A stretch of 64,000 bases of DNA. Source: Myxococcus landrumus (GTDB lineage Bacteria; Myxococcota; Myxococcia; Myxococcales; Myxococcaceae). Positions 42,452-51,765 of the stretch are shown piece by piece (the stretch's first letter is position 1; each line of letters begins with the position of its first letter). Location of the stretch: positions 4,848,001 through 4,912,000 of the forward strand of contig NZ_CP071091.1 in assembly GCF_017301635.1 (NCBI RefSeq). Direction: 5' to 3'. The translations under genes and the position numbers were made by a program. The notes below the pieces were generated by a model that had not been told where the DNA came from, made no database searches, and was given only the letters and a program-made list of their open reading frames with translations.

Positions 42452-44404
42452 TCAGCGGTCGAGCTTGGGCCCGTCGACCCGGAAGTCGAACAAGAAGTAG
42501 GGCGGCACGCAGGCCCCTGTTCCAGGGGCACTGCCTGGGTAGCGGCTGCAGCCGTAGTCGTCGCGACAGGGTTCGTCGACGGAGCAGGCGCGCGTCGTCA
42601 TGGCGGCCACGAACCCTCGTTTCCGGACGCAGTCTTCAATCGGCTCCTCCAGGGGGAAACAGACCTGCTCGTAGCCGGAGACGAGCATCATCGCGCACAC
42701 CGAAGAGCCCGAGCGCGCGCCGGGCTGGGCACACGCCACGGAGCAAGACCCGAGCGGGAACCCGAAGCGATTGGTGATGCACGGAATGCCGTCCGGAGGC
42801 TGGCCCTGACACTCCTCGGGAGCATCGGCGACAAGCTGGTCGCCGCTCGCACCCGGGCGGGCGACCACCCGCGCGTTCTCACAGGCGTCGCCAGAGGTCC
42901 GCACCGCGGGCGCGCAGAACCCCACTTCATCGTGGTGACTGTCGCGGCACTCGAGCCCGGCCTGGCACGTCCAGTCCGCGAAGGTGGGGTCTCCGAGCCC
43001 ACAATGTGAGCCGTAGAAACCCACCGAGGAGGGGCGCTCGGGAAACGGGCGCGGCTCGACGAAGGCGGTCCCCTCCGCCACGCTTGCGAGCAGCCGTCCC
43101 CGCCAGCCGAGCTCCTCGTGCAGGTGTGGCGAGACACCGACCGCGAGGGCGTTGAACGTCTGGTCCGCGTCCCGCTCCTCGCCAGGGAGGTGGAAGCCCG
43201 CCACGGCACGGCTTTGATGGCAGCCCGCGCAGGTGAAGCCATCCAGCCGTCGCAGCAGGCCCCGGGGGGAGCGAACCCGCTTCGCCTTCGCATAGGGGAG
43301 CTCCGCGAACGCTCCCGAGTCGACCTCCGCATTGAAGAGGACACTGAAGACGCGATTGGCGGGCCGGGAGAGCCCACGGGGGCTCACGGAGATGGCCCGC
43401 GTGGCCAGGAACCTGTCCGGAATGACGGAGCGCCCGGCATCAATCTCCATGAAGTTCCTGGCAATCCATCCCAGCAGCGCCTTCCTCTCCGCCGGGTCCA
43501 GGTCCGCCCGAGGCGTGTTGAGGAGCGGCCGCGGGACAAGGCGCTCACGCCTCACATCGAAGGACCTGAGGACGTACTCCGCATGGTCATCCGCGTCGGG
43601 GGTGCCCGGCCCGTGCAGGTTCTGGAAGTTCGTCTCGAGGCCGCTCATGGGCGGCAGCCGGGTCACCATCCGCGTCACCATGGCCACTCGCTCGGAGGCA
43701 TTCGCCGGCAACGCGCGCCACTGCTGGGCAATCGCCCTGCAGCTCCCGCCCGGCCCCAGGGGCAACGGCCGGATGACGTTGAGGGTCATCGGCAGGCGCA
43801 CGACGGGCCGACCCTCCGGCTGCAACGCGAGTCGATAGATGAGCCGGAGCTGGCCACACTCCTTGGGAGTCGAAAAGCGCATGTCGAGGCGGTTGACCAC
43901 GCCCACCAGTTGGAAGCGCGCGCGGGGCGAGCGCAGCCACTTCGCATCGAAGACGTAGTTCAGGCGCTTGGGGTCGAGTGGGAACTGGCTGAGGGCGATG
44001 CCCTCCCGACTGGACAGCTCGGCCAGGTCGCGCTCGATGACGGCGACGAAGGACGCATACCGTGGCGAGGTGAGCAGGCTCTGCGCATCCTCGGCCGGAA
44101 CGCCCAACTGCTGGCCAAAGGACAGCCCCTGCCGCTCCAGGAGGATCAACTCCGCGGGGTCAGAGAGCAGCAGCCCTGGCGACGGAGGGGCCTGTGTGAC
44201 GGGCTCTGGCGAAGCAGGGGCCTGTGTGATGGGCGCTGGAGAAGGAGCCGTCCGCGCGGCGGGGGGCTCCATGACCGCGAGGCTCGGAACAGGGGTCGGA
44301 GGGCGCTCCGGCGGCTCGCTCGAACAGGCGGCGCAGAGGAATGCGAGCGTGATCGCGAGCGCTCGCGCTCCGGAGTGACGTGCTCTGGAACGGACCGGTT
44401 GCAT
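42452..44404 (-). CDS. Large lipoprotein with c-type haem motif
   Basis: 650 residues from ATG 44404. The signal ends in a lipobox (LAFLCAAC), then a Pro/Ala-rich linker (about 35-85). A long unrecognised domain follows (about 90-400: ERDLAELSSREGIALSQFPLD, VVNRLDMRFSTPKECGQLRLIYRL). At about residue 445 is TCAGCHQ, a CxxCH haem-binding motif, and the C-terminal 180 residues are cysteine-rich (DWTCQAGLEC, SVACAQPG, CSVDEPCRDDYGCSRY). It is probably an outer-membrane or surface lipoprotein with one haem c; the role is unknown. The in-frame extension to 44566 is noncoding-like. Confidence 0.8.
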   Translation of the reverse strand: MQPVRSRARHSGARALAITLAFLCAACSSEPPERPPTPVPSLAVMEPPAARTAPSPAPITQAPASPEPVTQAPPSPGLLLSDPAELILLERQGLSFGQQLGVPAEDAQSLLTSPRYASFVAVIERDLAELSSREGIALSQFPLDPKRLNYVFDAKWLRSPRARFQLVGVVNRLDMRFSTPKECGQLRLIYRLALQPEGRPVVRLPMTLNVIRPLPLGPGGSCRAIAQQWRALPANASERVAMVTRMVTRLPPMSGLETNFQNLHGPGTPDADDHAEYVLRSFDVRRERLVPRPLLNTPRADLDPAERKALLGWIARNFMEIDAGRSVIPDRFLATRAISVSPRGLSRPANRVFSVLFNAEVDSGAFAELPYAKAKRVRSPRGLLRRLDGFTCAGCHQSRAVAGFHLPGEERDADQTFNALAVGVSPHLHEELGWRGRLLASVAEGTAFVEPRPFPERPSSVGFYGSHCGLGDPTFADWTCQAGLECRDSHHDEVGFCAPAVRTSGDACENARVVARPGASGDQLVADAPEECQGQPPDGIPCITNRFGFPLGSCSVACAQPGARSGSSVCAMMLVSGYEQVCFPLEEPIEDCVRKRGFVAAMTTRACSVDEPCRDDYGCSRYPGSAPGTGACVPPYFLFDFRVDGPKLDR

Positions 44405-44642
44405 CGCCGCACCTTTCGGATGTCCTGGGGACGCGCGACGAATGGGGCCTGTGTTTCTCCATGGATGCCGGGCCCCCCAGAATCGGAACGATATATGCCC
44501 GACAAAAATCAGGTCAACCTGGCGTCGCGGACGCCAAACCCAGACATCGCCGGGTGATGCCGTCACATCTCACCTGCTTCGACAGCATCCGCTCACGCCT
44601 GGCGCACGGGCCGCCCACGTCGTTCGGGGGAGAATGCGCTGC

Positions 44643-45146
44643 CTATCCAGGACGGTACGGACCGCCGGGAACGCCCCAGCCCCAGACAGGCATGGGCGCC
44701 TCCAGGTCGACGCTCACGCCATCCCGGGAGTTGATGACCGCGAGCCTCGACCCCCACTCGACATAGGCGACGAACGCCGACCGGAACTCAGGGTCCCGTG
44801 GCAGCCCCACCTCGTCGGAGCAGTCGCACAGGAGCTCCGTCCAGCGCCGACGCTGCGCCTCTGTCAGGTGTCTTCCGAGGTGATGGCGAATCATCTCGGG
44901 ATGCCCTCCTCTCTCGCCGCTGTAGCGGGGGGGTCCTCCCAGCACCTCGCCCAGGAAGAGGGCAACGTGGGCAGGATGTGCCGCGGACATCCGCTCGAAG
45001 ACGGGGCCCAGCAGTGCGTCCGTGCGCACGCGCTCATAGAAATGCTCCGTCAATCGCGCGAGGGCTTCGGCCCCACCCGCCCACGCGAACAACGACGGCA
45101 CGGGGCTGGAGTCCTCGCGTCCATCCGGCGGGGAGGACGCGCTCAC
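44643..45146 (-). CDS. Group II truncated haemoglobin-like globin
   Basis: 167 residues, GTG start at 45146 overlapping the stop of the upstream gene (GTGA). The globin core is visible: LARLTEHFYERVRTDALLGPVFERM, then HVALFLGEVLGGPPRYSG, HHLGRHLTEAQRRRWTELLCD (proximal His region) and FVAYVEWGSRLAVINSR, the YVEWGSR block being typical of group II. It binds haem and probably oxygen or nitric oxide. It is coupled translationally to an ABM-domain protein. Confidence 0.88.
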   Translation of the reverse strand: MSASSPPDGREDSSPVPSLFAWAGGAEALARLTEHFYERVRTDALLGPVFERMSAAHPAHVALFLGEVLGGPPRYSGERGGHPEMIRHHLGRHLTEAQRRRWTELLCDCSDEVGLPRDPEFRSAFVAYVEWGSRLAVINSRDGVSVDLEAPMPVWGWGVPGGPYRPG

Positions 45147-45559
45147 GGACGGCTCCAGGCACCCTCGACGCGGTAGTGCTTCATCTCCTGGATATCGGAA
45201 ACGAAGGGCTTGACGAGCTCGAAGAACTTCCGGAACTCGGGGCTCCGGCGAAACCCCTGGAGATGGCCCTCCTCAGAGTCCCACTCGATGCGGACGACGA
45301 AGTGGTGCGGCTCCTCGACGCCCCGGCTCACTTCGTAGCGCAGACAGTGGGACGAGGCGCGCAGGTGCTCACCCGCGCGCTGGTAGGCCTCCAGAAATGC
45401 CGCTGCCCGCTCGGTGGGAACGTCATAACGGATGTACTCCACGACCATGGTTGAGTCCTTCCTCGCGAGGGACTGGGGTTGAGGCGACGCGGCGACACAC
45501 ACGCCTCCTACGACAGTGACCAGAAGAAACAAGGCCGCTCGACGAAACCGCACGGACAT
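45143..45559 (-). CDS. Exported antibiotic-biosynthesis-monooxygenase (ABM) domain protein
   Basis: 138 residues. The hydrophobic N-terminus (about 5-25, AALFLLVTVVGGVCVAAS) is a signal peptide or anchor. The ABM fold follows: MVVEYIRYDVPTERAAAFLEAYQRA, CLRYEVSRGVEEPHHFVVRIEWDS and HLQGFRRSPEFRKFFELVKPF. ABM proteins act as cofactor-free monooxygenases on quinones or haem-related compounds. Its stop overlaps the start of a truncated haemoglobin gene. It is divergent from an AraC regulator, which may control both. Confidence 0.87.
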   Translation of the reverse strand: MSVRFRRAALFLLVTVVGGVCVAASPQPQSLARKDSTMVVEYIRYDVPTERAAAFLEAYQRAGEHLRASSHCLRYEVSRGVEEPHHFVVRIEWDSEEGHLQGFRRSPEFRKFFELVKPFVSDIQEMKHYRVEGAWSRP

Positions 45560-45694
45560 CCGTGACCTCTCGGGTGCGTGAGAAATCGGGCGTGTATTCC
45601 CGCCCGGCCGTGAACGTATAGAAGCAAGCGAGGACGCCTGCTTCGTCGCCCGTTCCAGTTTCCGTGCCCGGCGTTCCAGAAGGATGCAACGAGG

Positions 45695-46612
45695 ATGGAG
45701 CCACTCTCGGCGGTACTTCGCGGAATGCGCCTGAAAGGAAGCATCTATGCCGCCTGGGAGCTGCGCGCCCCCTGGGGCATGGACCTGCCCGAAGGCCCCT
45801 TCGCGTCGTTTCACCTGGTCGAGCGAGGACGATGCACGCTGCGCACCTCGCACGGAGTCCATCACCTGGAGGCCGGTGAACTGGTCGTCCTCTTCGAGGG
45901 CCAGGCACACCTGCTGCTGTCCTCGAGCCAGGCCTCCGTCGTTCCCCTCGCGCAGCTCGTGGAGCGGCATCCCCTGGAGGGAGGTGTGCGTCGAGTGGAG
46001 GGAGCGGGCGACCCCACCCGCCTGGTCTGCGGCAAGTTCGCCGCGGAGGGAGAACAGGACGCGAGGATGCTGCGCGGGCTCCCTCGCGTCGTCCACCTGG
46101 GACAGCGCAAGCTGGCTTCGCTTCCCGCGCTCCGCACGCTGCTGGACGCCCTCGCACACGAAGCCACCTCTTCAGCGCCCGGTGCGGCCACGGCCACCGC
46201 CCGAATCACGGAGGCGCTCTTCGTCCAGGTGCTGCGCGCCCTGCTCCTCGACACGGAGGAGGCCCCACCGGGGTGGTTGGCGGGACTGCGAGAGCCTCGA
46301 CTGGCGGAGGCCCTCCATCAGCTCCACCTGGACCCTGCTCGGCACTGGTCCGTCGGAGAGCTGGCCACGCGGGTGGGAATGTCTCGCACGCGGTTCGCCC
46401 TGCTCTTCCAGGAGCGCATCGGCCAGCCCCCCATGGCCTACCTCATGAGTCTCCGCCTGGACCTGGCTGCTCAGCACCTGCGGGATGGAGAGGAATCCAT
46501 TGGCGAAATCGCGCACGCGGCGGGGTTCGCGAGTCAATCTGGACTGAACCGCGCGTTCCATCGGCGCTTCGGTCAAACGCCCTCGGCCTTCCGCAAGGCC
46601 ACGACCCGATGA
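45695..46612 (+). CDS. AraC-family transcriptional regulator (cupin type)
   Basis: 305 residues. The sensing domain (about 1-170) is of the AraC cupin-6 type, with WELRAPWGMDLPEGPFASFHLVERGRC and HLEAGELVVLFEGQAH, and PTRLVCGKF. The DNA-binding half (about 205-305) has two helix-turn-helices: WSVGELATRVGMSRTRFALLFQE and SIGEIAHAAGFASQSGLNRAFHRR. It is divergent from the ABM/globin operon, with 135 bp between starts; control of that operon is the simplest expectation. Confidence 0.92.
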   Translation: MEPLSAVLRGMRLKGSIYAAWELRAPWGMDLPEGPFASFHLVERGRCTLRTSHGVHHLEAGELVVLFEGQAHLLLSSSQASVVPLAQLVERHPLEGGVRRVEGAGDPTRLVCGKFAAEGEQDARMLRGLPRVVHLGQRKLASLPALRTLLDALAHEATSSAPGAATATARITEALFVQVLRALLLDTEEAPPGWLAGLREPRLAEALHQLHLDPARHWSVGELATRVGMSRTRFALLFQERIGQPPMAYLMSLRLDLAAQHLRDGEESIGEIAHAAGFASQSGLNRAFHRRFGQTPSAFRKATTR

Positions 46613-46836
46613 CATCAGGTCCGGAGGGCGGAACAACCCACCCGTTCCGCCGTCGGTCGTGAGTCTTCTCCCGCTCCCTTGGAATCCGATGTGAAACGAG
46701 ACATCGGCGAGGAGCGCCATGTTTCGAGTCTTTGGCTGTTTACCCGGGGAATGCGCGCTATGAGACATCGCGCGGTCACGGCGGGCAGTCCGCGCCGGAC
46801 GGCGCAGTCCCCCCGCAGTCAGATAGACGAGCATCC

Positions 46837-48213
46837 ATGTTCAAGCAGACAGCAGTCCTCGCGGTGACCGGTGTCGCATTGCTGGTCGGCTGCGGCGGTA
46901 TGGACCCACAGATGGAGAACGAGGAGATCATCTCCAACCTCATCGAGGCTGGCTATCCGGCCAATGACATCCGCGTCATCGACGAGGCCGTGTTCGTGAG
47001 CGGCGACACGCTGGTGACGCTCCAGGCGTCGCGCGAGATGCTTCAGACGCCCGCTGGGAGCGCCGAGCACTACCGCTCGAACAACCTCGTCGGCCCCCAG
47101 GTGACGAAAATCTGTATCATCCCCTCGTCCGCGTTCAACAGCTCCCCCATGTTGAGCCAGGGACTCAACCTGGCCATCGAGAACTACAACCAGCTCGGTC
47201 TGCGATTCTCCTTCGCGCGCGACTGGACGCCGGACTGCTCCGCGACCATCGAAGCGAACATCTCCACCGCCAAGCCCGATAACTGGGCGGGGTTCCCGGA
47301 GGGCGGCCTGCCCTTCGGGTCCATCAACATGGTTCCGGCGATGAACGACCAGACGCTCGACATCAACGAGCACATCATCACGCACGAGCTGGGCCACACG
47401 ATTGGCCTGCGACACACGGACTACTTTGATCGCAGCATCAGCTGTGTGCCGCCCTACACCGGAGTCGAGGGGCCCGAGACCGTGGGCGTCAACCACATCG
47501 AGGGGACACCGACCGGCGCCGTCTGGGATGGGTCTGTCATGAACGCCTGTCCGCACGCGGGCAACACCGGCGAGTTCACCGGCGAGGACATCAACGCGCT
47601 GGACCTCCTCTATGGAAAGCCCTGCTCGAGCATCAACCTCGCGGAGTCCCGTGGGCAGACGGGGAAGCAGATCCGGTGCATCTGCGCCCCGGGCGTCAGC
47701 GGCTCGGTCTGGGGGACGAACAACTACACCGATGATTCGAACATCTGCTCCGCCGCGGTGCACGCGGGGGTGAGGACCCCGCTCGGTGGGAGGGTGGTGG
47801 TCGAGGTCCAGCCGGCCCAGACCATCTTCATCGGAACCACCCGCAACGGCGTCACCTCGAACTCGTACGGTGCCTGGGGAGGGAGCTTCCGCTTCATCGG
47901 GCCGCAGGTGCCGCAGCCGCCTCCGCTCTGCTCCAGCTTCAACGTGATGGGTTACCGTGGGCAGAACGGGGTGAGCATCCGGTGCACCTGCCCGACGGTG
48001 ACGCTCGGGGCATCGGTGTGGGGCACGGACCTCTACACGGATGACTCGAATGTCTGCGCGGCGGCCGTGCACGCGGGGGCGATTCCCGCCACGGGAGGAC
48101 AGGTCTCCGTCACCATCCAGCCGGGCCAGAGCAGCTACGCGGGCACCTCGCGCAACGGCGTCACCACGTCCTCCTACGGGGCCTGGTCGGGCAGCATCTC
48201 CCTGAGCCCGTAG
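46837..48213 (+). CDS. M57 metalloprotease lipoprotein with two C-terminal LCCL domains
   Basis: 458 residues. Lipoprotein signal with Cys19 (ALLVGC), a propeptide-like region as in the 41223 paralogue, then the zinc site HIITHELGHTIGLRHTDYFDRS (HExxHxxGxxH). After the protease domain (ending about 268) come two LCCL domains (about 270-360 and 368-458), each with CICAPG or CTCPTV, VWGTxxYTDDSNxCxAAVHAG and NGVxSxSYGAWxGS. LCCL domains occur in secreted proteins of animals and bacteria and probably bind matrix or lipid. It is a secreted protease, probably for predation. Confidence 0.92.
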   Translation: MFKQTAVLAVTGVALLVGCGGMDPQMENEEIISNLIEAGYPANDIRVIDEAVFVSGDTLVTLQASREMLQTPAGSAEHYRSNNLVGPQVTKICIIPSSAFNSSPMLSQGLNLAIENYNQLGLRFSFARDWTPDCSATIEANISTAKPDNWAGFPEGGLPFGSINMVPAMNDQTLDINEHIITHELGHTIGLRHTDYFDRSISCVPPYTGVEGPETVGVNHIEGTPTGAVWDGSVMNACPHAGNTGEFTGEDINALDLLYGKPCSSINLAESRGQTGKQIRCICAPGVSGSVWGTNNYTDDSNICSAAVHAGVRTPLGGRVVVEVQPAQTIFIGTTRNGVTSNSYGAWGGSFRFIGPQVPQPPPLCSSFNVMGYRGQNGVSIRCTCPTVTLGASVWGTDLYTDDSNVCAAAVHAGAIPATGGQVSVTIQPGQSSYAGTSRNGVTTSSYGAWSGSISLSP

Positions 48214-48566
48214 TCACGCCGTCAACGTCTCGCGACCCGGTCGGTAGCGGCCGCTATCGGGTCCTCGTCGCGGACATGAGCCTCCGGGAGGCAGCAGCTC
48301 CCGGGGGCCGTGCGGCGCTCCGTGCGAATGCGTTGACGACGAGGATGCCCGTCCTGCCCATCCACCACCTCGCGCCCACGGCCATGAAGCCCTTTCAGCC
48401 AGGCCCCCTCCCCCACTCTCACCAGGTCGGCATGACACAGGGAGCGATGGACTGGCAGCACGTCGGGAATTTCGCGCGACCTGACAAACCTGCCCCCGTC
48501 TTGGGCCTGGAAGTGACTTCAAGCACTCGCTGATGGAGCGGTGACACAGCGAGGTGTTGCACAACC
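48214..48566. other. 353-bp intergenic region, no supported gene
   Basis: Open frames exist on both strands but none has a good start or a recognisable sequence. A GC-rich inverted repeat (GGGAGGCAGCAGCTCCC) lies near 48285, downstream of the M57-LCCL gene, and may belong to its terminator. The promoter of the desaturase gene should lie in the right-hand part. Confidence 0.4.
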
Positions 48567-49352
48567 ATGGTTCCTTTCTTCTTCGCCGCCCATTGGATGC
48601 TGAGTGTGCTCTTCCAGAGCCTCTTCCAGCATCGCTACGCCGCGCACCGCATGTACACGATGACGCCGCGCACCGAACGCCTGCTCCACCTGACCACCGC
48701 CCTGGTGCAGGGTTCGAGCTATCTCGACCCACGTGCCTACGCCATCCTGCATCGCGAGCACCACGCCCATGCGGACACCGTCCGCGACCCGCACTCGCCC
48801 GCGCACCAGCGAAACCCGCTGCGCATGATGCTGAAGACCGCGCGTCGCTTCGGGGGACTTCTCTCCGGCCGCATCCAGGCGGAGGCGCGCTTCATCGGTG
48901 GCTACCCCGAGTGGCCGGCGGTGGACCGCTTCTTCAATAGCTGGACCGCCCACCTGGGATTCGGTGCGCTCTACACTCTCTTCTACAAGCGCTTTGCCAC
49001 CCGCAGATGGCACTGGGCACTCCTGCCCGCCCACTTCGTGATGGGCCCCATCCACGGCGCCATCGTGAACTGGTGCGGACACCGGTATGGCTATCGCAAC
49101 TTCGCGACGCGAGACCAGTCACGCAACACACTGCCCCTGGACGTGGTGTGCATGGGCGAGCTGTTCCAGAACAACCACCACGCCCGGCCGGCGAACCCTG
49201 ACTTCGCCTCCAGGCGATTCGAGCTGGACCCCACCTGGCAAGTGATGCGGCTGCTCGCCCGCCTGAAGCTCATCCAGTTGACGAACGCTCCGCGGTCGAT
49301 TCCCGAGGATTGGAGACAGGCCCAACCCGCGCTCAACGCGTCGGCAGCCTGA
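48567..49352 (+). CDS. Membrane fatty acid desaturase
   Basis: 261 residues, smaller than typical acyl-CoA delta-9 desaturases. The three histidine clusters that bind the di-iron centre are visible: HRYAAH (22-27), HREHHAHAD (about 63) and QNNHHARPAN (about 202), in the right spacing. Several membrane helices lie between them (FFAAHWMLSVLFQSLF, ALLPAHFVMGPIHGAIV). The enzyme introduces a double bond into membrane acyl chains. It stands alone with no obvious partner gene. Confidence 0.88.
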   Translation: MVPFFFAAHWMLSVLFQSLFQHRYAAHRMYTMTPRTERLLHLTTALVQGSSYLDPRAYAILHREHHAHADTVRDPHSPAHQRNPLRMMLKTARRFGGLLSGRIQAEARFIGGYPEWPAVDRFFNSWTAHLGFGALYTLFYKRFATRRWHWALLPAHFVMGPIHGAIVNWCGHRYGYRNFATRDQSRNTLPLDVVCMGELFQNNHHARPANPDFASRRFELDPTWQVMRLLARLKLIQLTNAPRSIPEDWRQAQPALNASAA

Positions 49353-49415
49353 CAGCCGTGAGGTTCAAGGCATTCCCATGCCGGCATGCCCATCCTCAAG
49401 AGGAGGAGCAGCCAC

Positions 49416-49733
49416 ATGCGATTCTCAGAGCAAGTCCGCCCTGGCCACACCGTCGTCGCGGCGGGGGGCCAGCAAATCGGTACCGTCGAAGCATTGTCCA
49501 TCGACAGCGAGACATGGAAGGTCGAGGGGCTTCAAGTGAAGCTGCGCTCGGAGGCCGCTGACGAGATTGGGGCGTTCTGGAACTACTTCCACGCGGGCCG
49601 GGTCGAGCTGCCCACGCGCATCGTCCAGTCGGTCAGTGACACCGTGGTCCTGTCTGTCTCATTGGACGAACTGCGTCAGACCTTGGCAGCTCCTTCGCCG
49701 GAGGCACCGACAGACCACCCTCCCACCGCATGA
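49416..49733 (+). CDS. PRC-barrel-like small protein
   Basis: 105 residues from ATG 49416, which has AGGAGGAG eight bases upstream; an in-frame ATG at 49386 precedes that site. The beta-rich pattern GHTVVAAGGQQIGTVEALSIDSETWKVEGLQVKL is that of PRC-barrel domains, found in photosynthetic reaction-centre H subunits and RimM, and in small stand-alone proteins. The C-terminus is Pro/Ala-rich. Function unknown. Confidence 0.65.
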   Translation: MRFSEQVRPGHTVVAAGGQQIGTVEALSIDSETWKVEGLQVKLRSEAADEIGAFWNYFHAGRVELPTRIVQSVSDTVVLSVSLDELRQTLAAPSPEAPTDHPPTA

Positions 49734-49787
49734 GCGCTCCAACATGACACGAGTCCCGCCATCCACTTCCGCTCCGAGGCATTCCCC

Positions 49788-50174
49788 ATGTCCTACCAAG
49801 TCAGCATCCCTCCCGAACTCGCCAAGACCTACGAACAGCTTCCTCCCTCCGAGCGACACCCCATCGAGGAGCGGCTGGACATGCTTGCCGCGGCAGCCGA
49901 GGACGCCGCTCAGTCCCCGTCCAAGGCAGGACGCCCTCATGCCAAGGAGCTCGCGGTCGTCTCACCAGGGACGCACCGGATATTCCTGGCGGACCAGTGG
50001 ATTGAGTACCGAGTCCAGCCGGAGGACCACCTCCTTCAACTGGTGGACTTCGGCAGTTGGAGCATGAGCCCACTGGCTCACAAGACTCCCTTCTCCGCCA
50101 GATGGCACAGCGCAGGCCAGCAGGAGGACGGCTGGGACAACGAGGGCGGCGGCAGTCCCCCGTTTCCCTCCTGA
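49788..50174 (+). CDS. Hypothetical protein, weakly RelE-like
   Basis: 128 residues. The N-terminal helix-rich part (ELAKTYEQLPPSERHPIEERLDML) is followed by strands (GTHRIFLADQWIEYRVQPEDHLLQLVDFG) in the order of a RelE/ParE-type toxin. However, no antitoxin gene is adjacent (the upstream gene is PRC-barrel-like) and the C-terminus extends into a disordered Gly/Pro tail. The toxin identity is a weak inference. Confidence 0.5.
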   Translation: MSYQVSIPPELAKTYEQLPPSERHPIEERLDMLAAAAEDAAQSPSKAGRPHAKELAVVSPGTHRIFLADQWIEYRVQPEDHLLQLVDFGSWSMSPLAHKTPFSARWHSAGQQEDGWDNEGGGSPPFPS

Positions 50175-50271
50175 GTCATCCCAACGGGCATTCGCGAGGT
50201 CCCATCCCGATTCCCACTTCGTCGGTACGGAGGACACGCCGCAGAGCTGATAGCCTCGCAGCCCCGTGCTT

Positions 50272-51145
50272 CACCTTGTTCCCAATCTCTTCCTGGCCCT
50301 CCTCAGTGGGATGCGGGGCCACGGACTTTCGTGGGGCTCACGGTGCTCCGAGTCAAACTCGGCACGGGCCGCCGTGTCTGGCGAGGGCGGCTCGCGCAGC
50401 CCCACCTGGCGCTGAACGCCCTCCCCACGCTCGGGATGACCTGCTGCGGTGCCGCATCGGAGCGAGCGCTGCGCTCCCGCTGGTGGTTCATGGTCGCCGG
50501 TGGCCCGGCCGTCACCGCGGCCCTCGTGGCGCTCCTGTGACCTCCGTCGACATCCCTCTGGCAGGCCATTGCTTCCACTTGAGCCGTTTGCACACCGAAT
50601 CGCCCTCCGCGAGCTGCTGGTGCGCAGTCTGGGCATGGTCAATGACGGAACCCGGCTGCTCGCCATCCCGTTCGCGCCCCAGGATGAGGCTCGGGACCTG
50701 CTCGACCTGGCGGTAGTCCTCGATGCGGCCGAGCGAGTCGAGCAGCGGGACTTCGTCGGAGCGCACCACCTACCTCGACCGTCTACCGGACGTGCGCCCC
50801 AAGGTCCTGATGTTCTGGGTCATCCGTAACAACATGGCCTATGCGGACTTCCTCATGCGCCGGGAGGAGTTGCGCGCGGAGGCGGACGAGCACTCGGCCG
50901 CGGCGTACGCGCACCTCATGAACGTCCCCGCGGTGATGAGCACACGGGGCGCCATACGGGTCTGGCTGGGCCGCGCAAGCGAGGCGGTGCCCCTTCTTGA
51001 GCGCGCCTTCGCCGCCGCCGCCACACCTCCCCATCGCGCCAATGATGCATGGGGCTCTGCGAGCCTGGGCGACCGTGAAAGGGCTGCGCACTGGCTCGTC
51101 CAAGCGTTTGAAGGGGCCGGCCTCCACGCTCGCGCCCCTGGAGCT
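50272..51145 (+). pseudogene. Broken M50-type membrane protease with C-terminal TPR region
   Basis: Coding-like sequence moves through three frames. In the frame of 50331-50540: LTVLRVKLGTGRRVWRG, LNALPTLGMT and WFMVAGGPAVTAALVALL, a pattern of M50 (site-2) proteases, ending in a stop at 50538. In the next frame (about 50600-50760): RIALRELLVRSLG, then APQDEARDLLDLAVVLDAAERVE. In the third (about 50765-51120): YADFLMRREELRAEADEHS, TRGAIRVWLGRASEAVPLLERAF, DRERAAHWLVQAFEG, a TPR-like tail. An N-terminal HExxH is not seen. At least two frameshifts make this a pseudogene unless there are sequence errors. Confidence 0.62.
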
Positions 51146-51765
51146 GGGCGGATTGCGTGGATGGGACGAGCGCCCTAGCCTTTCGGACAGTCCCCGCGTG
51201 TTCGCGGTCGGTCTCGCCAGCCGATCCCCACTCGGCGTCCCATGTGTCAGCACAGTCCAACTTGAAGGGGTCCTCGCGCGAGAGCATCCGCGCGCAATTG
51301 CATTGCATGTTCGACGAGGCGCCTTCCGAATCCGTGGGCCTGAAACGTCGAGCCCTCGGGGTTCTCGGTCTCATCGATGGCGAGGAGTTGCTTCCGCTCC
51401 CGCGCACCTCCGCAGGGACCGTCCCGCATCTGACCGGGTAGAACCAGGCACACCCGCTCGCAGTGACGCCCACAGGCGTTGAGCACAGCGCTGCCTTGTC
51501 CTCGAGGTCCTCCCTCGAACCACAGAGGTCCTCATCGCAATCACTGCCGCGACCGGCAATGCTTGCCCCCATCCTCGCGGCAAGCCTTGCCACTCCTCAC
51601 GCGTCCCTCCTCGGAGCATGCACTGGCACTCGGGTTGCTCTACCCAGGCTCACTCCGTGATTCGGACCCGCATGACGCGGTGTTCTGGTCCGGAGCCCCT
51701 CGGCCCCGCTCGGTGCGCTGCCTTTCGCTCGCGCGTGGCTGTCATTGAAAGGAACGGGTCTTTCC
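51146..51765. other. 620-bp region without a supported gene
   Basis: Between the M50 pseudogene and the lipoprotein gene. A minus-strand frame at about 51330-51590 contains a cysteine-bearing stretch (CDEDLCGS, CSTPVGVTASGC, PVRCG) that might be the remains of a small secreted protein, but the start and the C-terminal part are not convincing. The rest shows no structure that I can support. Confidence 0.35.

Noticed and set aside
44405-44566. Longer N-terminus for the haem-motif lipoprotein
   Set aside because: A lipobox signal starts at ATG 44404; upstream residues are not signal-like.
49788-50174. Toxin-antitoxin pair with the PRC-barrel gene
   Set aside because: The PRC-barrel protein has no antitoxin features and the RelE likeness is weak.
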